In this document: one piece after another, positions 26,301 through 37,782 of the stretch
Numbering within the stretch: the stretch's first letter is position 1
Layout: every line of letters begins with the position of its first letter
Source of the DNA: Nissolia schottii
Lineage: Eukaryota > Streptophyta > Magnoliopsida > Fabales > Fabaceae
Assembly: GCA_003254905.1 (NCBI GenBank)
Contig: QANU01098580.1
Location: 131,805 to 195,804 of the forward strand
Direction of reading: 5' to 3'
Length of the DNA stretch: 64,000 bases
Position numbers and translations under genes: made by a program
Notes under the pieces: generated by a model
The model's database searches: none
Seen by the model: only the letters and a program-made list of their open reading frames with translations
Told to the model about the DNA's origin: nothing

Positions 26301-28505
26301 AAATGTACCTGAAATTATGAAACCAAATGGTTTGGTCAAAATGTAATTTGTATGTGACAGGAAATATATAGATTGTATTGGCAAACATCATATCTCATTT
26401 CTCTAACCATCATGGCAAAAGAACAAATCGATGAATGTTGCATTAAACATTTGTGTAGGGGTTTAATATCACAATGGAAGCCTCTATGACTTTATTTAGC
26501 AAATGGATAAAGTCCTGGAAGCCTCTATCGCTTATATCTCAATGACCCATGGCAAAAGTAATTCAATATCACTTGCACTACAATATTTTTTATCATTGAT
26601 GAAAGCAAAAATAACAAACCTTTAGCCTAAATTTCCAATTGTTGTACTTTTGCCGCCCATGATTGGTTTCCTAGATACATAAGCAATAGAGGCTTCTAGG
26701 GATTTTTGCTCACCAGAACCTATACAGTGAAGAACCAATAAAGAAAAACGTAATAATTATTTACATGCCAACCCTAAACATTAAAGAAAAAGATAAAATT
26801 GATAAGATTATTCATACTTGGCATGACAATTCTACTCTCTTCCCACGTGAGTTCTTCCTTTAGGTTATCAAATTCCTTCAATATAATAAATCTAAATTGA
26901 AATCCATGACCAAAATGAAAGAATCTAGGAAAATCTAAAAAGAAGATGCAACCTTGTGCCTGTGCTTTCTGCTACATACTTCAAAGTAAAAATAAAATAT
27001 TTTTTAGTTCTTTTGAGATTTTTATCAAACATTTGGTGCTCATAACTCGCTCGATTTTTCCTTCCAAATTGATTTTTCCTTTTTTCTTTTTCTGAAAATG
27101 AAATGCAACCTTAAATTAGTAAACCCTAAACCAAGTGCAAACCTTGAATTAGAGAAAATGGGGGAATGATGTTTTACATCAAGTAAAAGAAAGGGGAAAT
27201 TTAGAGGTAGAAAAAGAGAGAACTTAACTTGAAATTGAGAGAGACCAACTGAGACAAATAGAGCGAGAGACTCATCCATCCTTGTCGTCGTCCTCTGCAT
27301 GTGGTTGCTCATGGTATCCTCTGTCATGGTATAACTCTGTCACCCTACCTCTTTCGTGGCCTCGTCTTCACCAGATTTTCTTCTTCTTTTTTTGGGTGGT
27401 TTGTGCTCGCGCCATGATGCTTTGTTGTCGCCACCGTTGTGCCGCTCCATTGTCGCTTGCGTCACGTGCTTGTCAATCTCCTTTCAATCATGAAACAAAT
27501 GCAAACATATTCAAAAGTAACAAAAATAAATAAATAAAATGAAAAAAAAAATGAAGCAAACAGAGGCAAAATATATACCTTGTGGTTGATCTTTGGGGGA
27601 AGACGAAAGGAAATCGATTTTGCATTCGTAATCGAGATCAGCTCCAACGGGCAGAGGAGGGCGAACTGTAAGGAGAGAGACCCACGATTGCAGAGAGCAA
27701 GGAAATAGAAACGATTGCATAGAGAAGAAATGGGAGAAAAAAATTTAATAGAAATATGAATGGTTGAAGTGCCCCTTTCTTCTTTCTCTTTTTCCCTTTT
27801 TCTTTTCTTTTCTTCTGGGTTGCTAGTTAACAGAGATGGTGAGTAAGTGTTGAAATTCAAAATTTGAAACATACTCAAAGCTTCATATATTTGAAACACA
27901 CTCAAGTTACAGTAACTATCTTTGCAAGCCAGTCACATATCCAAAAGCATGATACATAGCCTTTTCGAATTGAGCGGACAACCTGTAGAGATGCAGATGT
28001 CCAGTGTATTGTAGCTTGAAATTACCACAATCCAACTTTTTGCTTAAATTAAGGGATTTTGTTTTCAAAAAGATTTTTCTATCCTATTTGTTTTGCATTT
28101 CTTCCACATATAGAATAAAATTGCTGCAGATCAAATTTAAGAAATGTTAGTGCATATAATATAATCTAGTACAGAATAAGATTGGGTTCATTTAGTCAGA
28201 AAAAAAATTCATAAAATGATGACATGTGTATAAATAGTTGTGCTACTATGACCAACGAGGGTTGGTCCAAGTGGTAAGCGGCTTGTTATCGCTTAAGTAA
28301 GGTTTCGAGTTTGAGATATTGTGTATACATTTATTCCCGCTAAGAGACGCACCGACCATAGTTAGGTGCACAACCCGAATCGACCTGCCTTAGTCAAGGC
28401 ATGACCCTTAATACCGGACGGATAACCTTAAAAAAAAATTAGTTTGCAACTATGAGTGTTACTATCTAACTTCATTATAAACAGATAGATAAATAGATAG
28501 ATAGA
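23331..28505. other. Stretch of about 5.2 kb without counterpart in the other arm
   Basis: The opposite arm (49-52 kb) is continuous across this point, so this stretch was either inserted here or lost there. It is AT-rich and I recognise no protein domain; the open frames at 25526 and 27282 read as noise. GAAGCCTCTAT occurs twice directly and once inverted around 26480-26700, and the SINE at 28251 lies near the right edge. Terminal repeats were not identified. Confidence 0.5.
28251..28440 (+). mobile_element. tRNA-derived SINE
   Basis: The A box TTGGTCCAAGTGG is at 28262-28274, the B box GGTTTCGAGTTTG at 28301-28313, and the 3' end is an A run (28430-28438). Near-identical flanks GCTACTATGA (28242-28251) and GCAACTATGA (28446-28455) look like a target-site duplication with one mismatch. 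The head wording (ACCAACGAGGGTTGGTCC) is typical of plant tRNA-type SINEs. Confidence 0.85.
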
Positions 28506-28573
28506 TGTCGCTTAAAATCAAACTTACACTTGGGGCGACCTAATTCTATGGAACTATGAGGTAAGGGAGCCAG

Positions 28574-28576
<3 letters not shown>

Positions 28577-28610
<34 letters not shown>
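28577..28610. repeat. (AT)n microsatellite
   Basis: An uninterrupted AT run inside the left duplication arm; the counterpart near 50540 has no such run. Confidence 0.9.
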
Positions 28611-28612
<2 letters not shown>

Positions 28613-29213
28613 TGTATACCGTGTCATTTGTCATTGGTTGCCACCTATTACAAGACTCGGAACATGTATATTTAAATAAGATAAACTGAACTATATTTAC
28701 TAATTGAAAAAAATTTTAAAAAAAAAAAAAACAAATTCTCTGTTCAAGTTTGATAATGGGGTACCTTGATAATGTCATTTATTTTCCCCGTTCATCCATC
28801 TAATTAAAAATGGAGATAGTATGAGGAAAAATAAAATTAAAAAAAAGGGATAAAATGGTGGTAGAAATCGCAAGGACCTGTCTATCAAGAGTCAAGTCAT
28901 AGCAGATAGTAATCGAGAAGGGCTAAAAAGGCTATGCATAATAGAGGTAGGTAGGTAACTTGTAAGTCACAGCTTATTCTTTTGTCCCAAACATTTAATT
29001 AAAAAGAAATGCCAAAAATATAAAACATTAAGATATTAAGATATTAGTACATTTACATTGTTTGTATTTTTTTAGCTTTTCAGGCAGGAACTTGGCCTTT
29101 CGTTGAGCGGAGGGCTCCAGGTGGTAGGGAAGCATCATCTCGTTTGAGCTTGGTTGAGGGTTTTAGCTTCAGGTGGTGTGTGTCTGTAATGGCGGGCGAT
29201 CACTGCTATTTTA

Positions 29214-29256
29214 GTCCCACATCGCTTACATTCACAGAAACGCCAATGTTTATATA
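29214..29256 (+). promoter_or_regulatory. U6 promoter (USE + TATA)
   Basis: GTCCCACATCG at 29214-29224 and TTTATATA at 29249-29256, 24 bases apart, with transcription expected to start at 29279. Confidence 0.92.
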
Positions 29257-29278
29257 GTCGCGTCCAGCAGGAAGGAGC

Positions 29279-29298
29279 GTCCCTTCGGGGACATCCGA

Positions 29299-29330
<32 letters not shown>

Positions 29331-29380
29331 GGCCCCTGCGCAAGGATGACACGCACAAATCGAGAAATGGTCCAAATTTT
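29279..29380 (+). ncRNA. U6: U6 snRNA gene, copy 2
   Basis: Identical over its full 102 bases to copies 1 and 3 and ends in a T run. It faces the intact U3 gene at 30120-29899 (convergent, about 520 bp between 3' ends). The promoter is complete, so it is probably active. Confidence 0.95.
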
Positions 29381-29898
29381 TTTGTTTTCCTCCGACAGAT
29401 TCCATGCTTCTTCCTCCTCTTTGATTTCTCTGTTCAGGTAAGATTTTTTTTGCCGCTATGGCCAAAGTACTTTGTTTTTGGAAGACTTGAACAATTTCTT
29501 TGTTCCACTGTAAAATCTGACTTGCATTTTATGCCATGAATCTCTCTCTTCCATTTGTATGCTGTTTTTGAACAACAAAACTGGGAACACTCCCTTTAAC
29601 TGTATTGTCCCCCAAAGGGCATAAACATGCTTCCACTGGGACATGCAAATCTGCTTTCACCTTTTTTCTCCTTTATTTGGCATGTTTTCAAATAAGCAGC
29701 GAAATTTGCAACATTGTTAAAATGGAAAAAAAAAAACTGGAAATATTTCTTTGTTCCACTGTAATCTCACTTGCACTTAATGCCATTAATCTCTTCTATT
29801 GCCTTGTTTTCAAATAAGCATCAAATTACTGCCCAAAAATTAAATGAAAGCATCAGATTTGCAAAAGAAAAACTAAAAAGGAAATTTGGTATGAGTCT

Positions 29899-30120
29899 GT
29901 CAGACAACCGCGCGACCATCCCAGATGGTGGTGAAACCAGCTAGGAACGATCCTCCACTGTCCAAGATGACGATCCCACAAGGAGCTCATCACAGGACTA
30001 TCAATCACGCTCTGATCGCACGGTCATGATTCATCAACCAGACTTCCGTTCCTGTCTCCTTAGAAATCAAGGATACAGAGGTACGAGCCTATAGAACAGA
30101 TCCTGTTCAAGTAAGGTCGT
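29899..30120 (-). ncRNA. U3: U3 snoRNA gene, intact copy (A)
   Basis: The minus strand reads ACGACCTTACTTGAACAGG at the 5' end, then the box A region (GATCTGTTCTATAGGCTCG), a TGATGA element (GTTGATGAATCATG), box B (GATCAGAGCGTGATT), a second TGATGA (TGTGATGAGCTC) and box D (GTCTGA) at the 3' end, about 222 bases. This is the layout of plant U3, the small nucleolar RNA of 18S rRNA processing. The promoter at 30186-30144 has the plant Pol III arrangement. Of the three U3 copies in this window it is the only complete one. The exact 3' end is approximate. Confidence 0.9.
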
Positions 30121-30143
30121 GCCCGTTTGTCTCATCGTTAAGC

Positions 30144-30186
30144 TTTATAAAATATAGCTCTTCTTCGTATTCTTCCGATGTGGTAC
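30144..30186 (-). promoter_or_regulatory. U3 promoter (USE + TATA)
   Basis: GTACCACATCG (10 of 11 to the USE) at 30186-30176 and TTTATAAA at 30151-30144, separated by 24 bases. The TATA lies 23 bases from the U3 5' end. Confidence 0.88.
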
Positions 30187-30802
30187 TAAATATGCTCACG
30201 TGTTACAAAACATGGTTCCAGCGTTAGTCAAAATCCTTGCTGGTTTCTACGATTAAAAGACATGACCAGTCCTAAAGTAAATAAAAGATATAATTGATTT
30301 TGTTGCTTCTTTATTCAATCATCTTAATAGTTAATCTCATTTTCTGAAATAAAACATTGTTACTTAATTGCTTTTACTATTCTTCTTAACTGCTGGTTGC
30401 CTAAGTTGTTAGTTTGGTTTACCTGCAGCTTTTGGCTTATTCGATAGCAGTAATGGAGAATTACTAAATCCAACCAATGTATTGTATTCTTTTTAAATTG
30501 TCTTTACAATGGTTGATTTGTATTATCTTGTTCTATGTTCCACACTAGCTCTCAAACCGCTCATGTTAATGACATGCGTGAAGAGGAATGAATAAGAAGA
30601 TACAAGGAGGATATATTATTTAGGGTGATAGAGCATTTTTGAGCATCATGAAGTAAACAGCATGAAATTGGCATTTGCACAGTACTTTAAATTGTTTGTA
30701 AACTTGATTAACATTGTCATTGATTTGCAGATTTCATCCTTCACTCTAGATGAAAATGTCCTATTGCTTAAGAAACTGGATATATATTTGTTAAATGATG
30801 CT

Positions 30803-30950
30803 GCCAGTTTCCCGAGTAGCATGATGGTAAGGAGCTTATACTCTAACCCATGTGTCCTCGGTTCGAAGCTAGCACTGAGGAAGACGAGAAGAGGGCGTAA
30901 TATTCTAGATAATGAGGTATTCCAAAATACCTCTCTTTTTGTATTTTTAC
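30803..30950 (+). repeat. Dispersed repeat R, copy 2
   Basis: Same orientation as copy 1, including TTTCCCGAGTAGCATGATGG, GGTTCGAAGCTAGCA and the GAGGTATTCCAAAATACCTC hairpin. Confidence 0.75.
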
Positions 30951-31516
30951 ATTACCAAGAAAAAAAAAAATGCTCTCGCATTATGAGAGGTCTAAAATAA
31001 TGAGTTTTTTTTTTTTTTTTTTTTAAATTTCAGCTGTGTCACTTAGCCATATCAAATAATCAAATAATATAAACTCATGACCCAAAATAATAACGATATA
31101 AATTGAATGGTATAATCAACAATGTGATCCTAGATTTCATTTTGCATAAACTTTGATGGTTGTTCTGCTCTCAGCTTCCCTTCGAGATGTGCTTCATGTG
31201 TTACCTCATTTTGATGTAAAAATATACCAATACCACATGATCCAGTTCTATCATATACCAAATGAGCTAATCTTGTTTTCAACATCTCATTCTCTATTTT
31301 GTCTTCACCAATTTGCTCCTTTTTTTTTAACAAAACAATTTCCCCTTATCCACTTGGCTTTGCAGGGTTTGAAGTATTGAAAAATTGTCATATAAACATA
31401 ATTTTAACACTTTATGTTTAGTTAGATACGCATAAAAATTGATGAGACTTGTGAACATCTAAATGTATTAAATAAAATTAGTGAAACTCAACCAACACAT
31501 AGTTAAATGGAGTGTT

Positions 31517-32044
31517 CATGATTATCAAACTTTCTAGTTAACTCTTAAACTTTAACGAGTTTACAAGTTTAGGTCTCAAAATCGAGTTAACTCGCTTGGT
31601 AACTCAGCCCTTAGTAAACTCGCATAAACTTGTGATAAACTCATGAGTTCACTATTTAAGTTAAAATTTAGCCTCTCAAACTTCAAAACATAATATTTAT
31701 CAAATATCACTCTTAATAAGGATTTTTAAATAGAATATTTTGACATATTAACCTATTTTAGGTTGATTTATAACATTATGAAGTTTTGATATGTTGTTTT
31801 TTATGTGGTTTTAATTAATTTGATGCACTTTATGACTTATGTTTGCCTAATTATGAATTGGAAATGAAATTATGATTTATATTTTGCTTTACTATAACTT
31901 TAATATATTATATTAACGTATTATAAATATTTTTATTAATATTTTTATAATAAGTAAATTCTTACGAGTTTACGAGTTGAGTTTACAATTCAAGTTTACT
32001 TATCCTTAATGAGTTTAGGTAAACTCGCGAGTTTGATAACCTTG
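31517..32044. mobile_element. hAT-like non-autonomous DNA element, 528 bp
   Basis: The termini are CATGATTATCAAAC and, inverted, CAAGGTTATCAAAC (12 of 14). The flanks are the identical octamer GGAGTGTT at 31509-31516 and 32045-32052, an 8-bp target duplication as made by hAT transposases. Subterminal ACTCGC/GAGTTTAC motifs recur in both orientations inside. No transposase ORF is present. Confidence 0.8.
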
Positions 32045-33811
32045 GGAGTGTTAGCTACTCTTTTCCATTAATCTCTAAGCCTTGGCTATGGAACAACCCA
32101 GTTTTTGAAAAGTCATACATTTTATAAGATCTCAATTACTCAAACATAATTATCACTGATAGAAGGATACCACAAGATACCCTCGATTTCAAAAAAAGTT
32201 AGTGAGACTCAATTTCTTTGTAAGTAAGGGGTGAGAATAGGTCAGACCAAGCTAGATTCAGCTCTTCATAGATCAAACTTGCATTATAATTATTGGATTT
32301 GAGTCTGACACATGACCTATAATAGTTTCTTTTTAGTTTAAGTCTGACTTGTTTGAAGGTTTGGCTTGGCTTGTGGCTTGAATATAAGGTCTGTTAGTTA
32401 AGAAAATTAAGGGGGAAAAAGCAATGGTAGATTGAATAAAAAATTGCAGGCCCGAAACAGTATTCCTTCTAAATTTGAAAGTGAAACAACGAAAATCACC
32501 TATAGTTTTTTCTTGCATTCTTAATTATTAACCAAAAATAAATTTGTAAGAAGATAAAATACTATATAATGAAACAAGTTTCGATGAGAAAAAACATAAA
32601 AGAATATAAGAGGACTTTTATGAACATTTGAGTTGAGACAAGAGATTTCAACCACATACTCAAATAGGTAATTTGTGTCGAGATAAAAGGTGAATGGCGG
32701 CAAACCAGACAGTTAATAGCTATGTATTGTGAAGTCGAGGTGGAGGACGACAAAGCTATTGTGGACAATGTGAAGTCGTGGACGAGGGACGATGCAAAGT
32801 TGGATGACATTGACGTTGGATGGTGTAGGTGTTCAATGTGGACGACATTTAGGGGTCCTCATATTCATAGGTGAAGTTGGTTGGTAAAATTCCAAACTGA
32901 ATTAAGTTGTGCAACCTCTCCTTCATCTAATTTTAGGACAACTACATATAAGGTCCACTATGATGAAGTTCTACCATAGTAAATTGTACCCCATTATTAG
33001 TGTAATTATTTTAAAATTGTCCATTTTAATTGGAATACTATCATTTATCATGCCACAGTAATCGATAGAGTAAGTCATGTATAAAGGATTTCATTCACAT
33101 TATTTGAGGGCTGCACATGCTGGATAATTACTTTGTCAAAAATGATTTAAAAAAATTGTATGTTAAGTAATTCTATATATACTTTTCTCGCCTTCCATTT
33201 TAATAATCACATGGGTTTCGTACCAAAAATTGTTTGTAAACTTACAGGAAAATGTGAGGGACAATAAGATATGAAGGAACCATATAGAGTCATAAACAAG
33301 AGTAGTAAAAGAAAAACACTATCACAAAAACTCTCCAAATGATGATTCAAAGACTGGCCACCATAGTCCAAATGGACATCACACTCACTTTGTTACCCAA
33401 AGGTCTCTATTCTCTCTTGGGAGTCTTGTATATGTTGTCTATGTTATGGTCTATCTCTCGGTTTCCCTTTTATCCTAATTTCTCTATTCCTTGCCCGCCC
33501 AAAATTCCCTTCCCACTAACTTTTGTCATCATAACAGTCACTATTCATTGAGGACGCTGGGTTTTAAGTGTCATCCGCACAAATCCTCCATGAAATGCTA
33601 CTGGGCACAATTCAAATAAAATTTCGTGGCCTATTAATTAAGCCTCAATTAAAAGACCACTTCGACTTTCTAATATTCAATCCCAATCCACAGGCAACTT
33701 CAAGAGAACCAACAAAAATGTGACGAATGAAGAAGAAAAAAAAAGTGGGCAACGTTGGTCTAGATGAAAATGTCCCATTTCTCAATGTGTATATTTTTGT
33801 TAATCAAAGCT

Positions 33812-33910
33812 CCCAATTTCCCGAGTAGCATGATGGTGACTTGTACTCTATTTTACCCATGTTTCCTCGGTTCGAAGCTGTTAGGACATGAGGTATTCCA
33901 AAATACCTCC
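33812..33910 (+). repeat. Dispersed repeat R, copy 3 (shortened)
   Basis: Same order of TTTCCCGAGTAGCATGATGG, CCTCGGTTCGAAGCT and GAGGTATTCCAAAATACCTC, with an internal deletion after the B-box-like motif. Confidence 0.7.
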
Positions 33911-34099
33911 TTACATATATGAAGCTTAAGAGAAGTACCTGATTCCAGCAATTTCTAACAAAACTATCCATCTTCATTTCATGTTGTTCCATCTTTGATC
34001 TACATACAGCTAAGCACCAAAAATTCACAAAAGAATGAAGGAATTTTTGTATCCATGACTATACTTTATATTCTTCTGTCTGCTTAAATTACACAATAA

Positions 34100-36576
34100 T
34101 CATTGTTTCTTCAGCACAATGTGGCCATGCTCGTCCTTGTCAAAAAGACGCTCAATCAATTCGTCCCAGCTCTCATCCACTGTACTCCAATTAGTTGAGC
34201 CGAAAGAAGACTCGCCATGTGAGTGTGACCTTCTTAAACTCTCCTCTCCCTCCTCATCAAAAGTACCATATTGCGATGGCGGTGTATAGGCATGCGGAAC
34301 ATCTAATGTCTTAGCCCTTTGTAATGCTGCTTTGTACTCTTGGTTGTGTCTGGTTAACGTTTCCTGCCGCTCCATGGTTTGCTTCGCGGGGATTTCCATG
34401 GCGTTATCCTCTTTCTTCCGCATCAGCTGCAGTTTGCAGAAACGAAAATGCCTGAGGTTGATTAAATAGCATGTCAAATTACCGGAACGTGATTCCTTGT
34501 AGTTGCCTACAAGAAGCTCAAACAATATTTGCATAGTTATGAAAATCTATACGCACATCTCGGAGGACAGTGGGAGGAAAATGTCTAAAGCTCTTTCATA
34601 ATTTTTGCTAGTCCATAGGATGAGACATAGAAGAGCCATACAAATTGTCATTAATTTCATACTGAAATGTGAAAAGTTTAGTCCAAATTCATACTCCTCT
34701 ATGAACTCTAACCATTTAAAATCGTAAGGCCATTGCAATGTGGGGGAGAAAGAGGAAAGAACTGCATCCAAAACCCTTGTTACTTACATAGCTAACACAA
34801 ATATAGAGAAAGAGAGTGACAGAGACCAAAACTTCACTTCTCCAAGCAAACAAAGGCAACAATTACAAGGCTGAACTTACATCCAGAGCCCTCTGGGCTT
34901 CTTTCTCTATCCAAATGATGGCATGATCCGATGTAGCATTACAAGAGAGGACTATATGCTCGAACCTTCCATCTACTGGCACTGCTGTCCTCACAACTGG
35001 GGGAAACCTTCCCATTCTGCACCCAAAAGGGCATTCATGAGAAACCTAAAGGAAAAAGCTGCATGAACATCTCTTTCAACCTGACTGTGTAATCATATTT
35101 TCCGAAGCAAGAAACTAGAGAATTAGCATATGCCACACTGCATGTGACTTCAAAAATTACAGCTACCATTCTGTATAAGCTCTTCTCAGAATCCTTAAAC
35201 ATACCTAAAAGGTTTTCTCTCGACTATATGATAAAGGCGACCAGGAGCATAGAGTCTCCTTGGATCTTTCAGCATCGTCTCGTCTGGTATACATGTATCC
35301 CTCATGCACCTCAAGCACAATATGCATGGTAAACTGCCAACCCAAGAAAACGACTTCATCGATTAAATTATATTACTGGTAAAGCATCAAAACTACACTA
35401 ACAAGCATTTCTACTAATTGTTGACATCAACTAATCACAGTCTGTCAATTACTAATTTATGTTTACAAAACTTTGAGCTTGTTACAAATAATTTGCACTT
35501 AACAAAAGAAGCTTCAAACTTAAGGGTGCGTTTGGATTGACTTTAAAAAGACAGGCGTTTAGGCTCAAATTGCGAGGCGTGATAACAGTTCTAAGTAGCT
35601 TGGTCAACAAATTTAACACCGGGGACTTAAGAATTTTATAACGTACTCTAGCCTTGTATAACAAGCTGGATAATAAAGGACCTAGTATTGTTCAAGGCCT
35701 CAAGACATACCAGAAAAGAGACTTGAATATATCTTCCAACGGAGTGGCTGTCCTTGGTAAGAAATCATCCTGATCAAGCAAAAGAACAGTTAACTTCAAA
35801 TTACAATATTCAAAGGATTTCCAGGATTCTTCAGATAGACAAATAAAACAAATTAGATTATGAGAACTTGCCTGAAGCACAACAGAGTTGATGACATCTG
35901 CATATCTGACTGCCAAATTCAGAGACATACACCTAGCAGGCGCAATAGCGTAGCACCTGACCCTCCTCCTCTCGATATTCCCGAGTCTATCACGATTCTG
36001 CACCACCACCATGCTCAGCATTGCTGCTACTCCTGATCCAAGGGAATGCCCTGCAAAAGTCAGGGTGTAGTTCGGATGCTTCTCGACCAACTCCCTCAAA
36101 ACTTTGCATTCAGCATCCAAAACCCATCCAGCAGCCTTCAACAGCCCATTGTGAACATACCCTCCATCAAACTTCCTCTTCCCCAATCTATTATCCAACA
36201 GAAGTGCATAGTCACTCTCCTTTGCCAAATTTAGACCCCTAATGGCAAGCACTATATCAGCATAATCATGATCAAGATACAGTATATAGGGCGGCGCCCG
36301 CCCTTGTGTATCTTCATATGTCTTTCTGAGTATCAACCAGTCAGGGTTAATTCCATAGCCACCAGGAGGAGCCCAAAGAGGTTGCCGGATATCATCTTCA
36401 TACACAGCTAAAATATAGCGGCAAAGGCGAGGAACAGGCTCAAATTCTTCTGCAGTGGCGAGGCCCCAAGTCTCGCTGTCATGGCCTGCGGTGTGAAGAC
36501 ATCTTTTCCAAGCCCAACGCGCACAAGCCAGACAGTAGACACACTCAACAAGAGGTACACCACAAATAATTGACAT
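34100..36576 (-). CDS. Class-3 lipase (calmodulin-binding heat-shock-protein type)
   Basis: Five exons, 36576-35872, 35769-35711, 35333-35205, 35016-34881 and 34426-34100, join in frame to 451 residues. The protein starts MSIICGVPLVECVYCLACARW, as in plant lipase-class-3 proteins annotated as calmodulin-binding heat-shock proteins or mono/diacylglycerol lipases. The nucleophile elbow GHSLG is at 176-180 (Ser178), in an alpha/beta-hydrolase context (LTFAGHSLGSGVAAML). DDFLPRTATPLEDIFKSLF and a cysteine-rich LPCILCLRCMRDTC follow. It probably hydrolyses acylglycerols; calmodulin binding is only by family name. Intron 1 uses a GC donor (CAG|GCAAGT at 35871). The GT-AG rule holds in the other introns. 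The C-terminal tail is polar and likely flexible. Confidence 0.92.
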
Positions 36577-37782
36577 TTTTCCTATAATCTAGGCAATTAG
36601 GCATGGATGAAAACCAATATGGGGTTTTCCACAAAAAAAAAAAAAAAAAAATTGGCAAATTTCCTGACTGTCCTATAAAGAAGCAGCTATTAGCCTCAAA
36701 TGCGAAAAATTGGAAGTGTACAATTAAATGAAACAAGACCACATTTTTTTCTTGTACAATAAATAGAATATTGAGTATGAAAGTTGTGGATTCAATATTG
36801 ATCATCAGAAACGGTAACTTTTGATAGCAGATGTAACCAAAAAGTATGTATGAAGTATGGGATGAAAGACCAGATTTGAATAAAGATGCCAAACCACAGA
36901 GGCAGTGTAAATAATAAGCAAGGAAACTACAGGTAATATACAACAAAGGTAACTTCCTTGCTAAATGCTATAACAGTTGATTCCAATAAAGTAACATAAA
37001 GTACATCACCAAGGGTATTGATGAATATCAAAACTGGAAATTGAGATGCATTCCAGGGAAACCCAGAAGCTCAAAGACTCAAACTTTGGAAAATGATTAA
37101 GCTTCTGGCCAATAATGATCAGTTTGATCATAATTTTCTACATTGGCTAATAGCACTGAAGAGTTAAGAACAAGCAAAAACTAAGATAAAGGGAAAAGAC
37201 AAAAGAGTAAAGACACCCAGTACCAGAAATTCAATCCCAGAAAACCAAATCACCAAGGAAGAAACTTTAATTGGAGACTGGAAATTTGACAGTGTCATAG
37301 GCTCTCATGGTTCGGAAAACAACCTCAGAAGGAGCTTCTGATGTATGATGATGATGGATAGAGGACAAAGTTGGGTTCTTTTTGCCTTGTGCTGAGTTGT
37401 AGGCTCATATATAGTAAGAAAAAAAAATGACACAAAAAGAGAATTTTCTATTTTTCAATTGATTTTGAAAGCAAAGAGGTGATTGGGGGGGGGGGGGGGG
37501 GCTACACCTGCAAGTCAAAGGCTAATTGGTTTTGGTCCTTTTGGATTTTGGGGCACTATGAATTGCTGAAAGACATTAATAATAAATGAAACACTACATT
37601 ATTGGCTTTCATATCTGAAGATGCAGCGGGGTAAGAGTAAATTGATGTTGATTCTAGTGGCATATATTGTTAGACGCAGTTAAGCCAAGATAACATGTTG
37701 TCTTTCACATGGCACATGTTTGGAGATCGAAAAGGGAATGAATCTTATGTTGTCAAGATTGGGAGAGACTCAAAAATTTGAA
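36577..37782 (-). promoter_or_regulatory. Upstream region of the lipase gene
   Basis: It holds the leader and promoter of the lipase gene. Notable are an A run at 36632-36650 and 17 consecutive G at 37485-37501. No separate gene is seen; the ORF at 36545-36946 is low-complexity read-through upstream of the lipase start. Confidence 0.4.
37485..37501 (+). repeat. G17 homopolymer
   Basis: Seventeen consecutive guanines, long enough to form an intramolecular quadruplex, on the strand opposite the lipase mRNA and about 0.9 kb upstream of its start codon. Confidence 0.9.

Larger units (their letters stand above)
30190..34099. other. Intergenic, repeat-rich
   Basis: No gene is seen. 30190-30660 still matches the reverse complement of about 48600-49050. 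33040-33920 is a second copy of 18880-19275 (shared GTATAAAGGATTT, CACATTATTTGA and GGCTGCACATG) with extra DNA between. A hAT-like element lies at 31517. 32230-32400 resembles the degenerate end of another transposon that I could not class. Confidence 0.5.

Noticed and set aside
27040..27905. Several ORFs of 69-147 residues
   Set aside because: They are low-complexity (K/E, S/F-rich) frames without homology, splice structure or promoter signals.
36021..36242. Plus-strand ORFs over lipase exon 1
   Set aside because: They are shadows of the lipase coding sequence.
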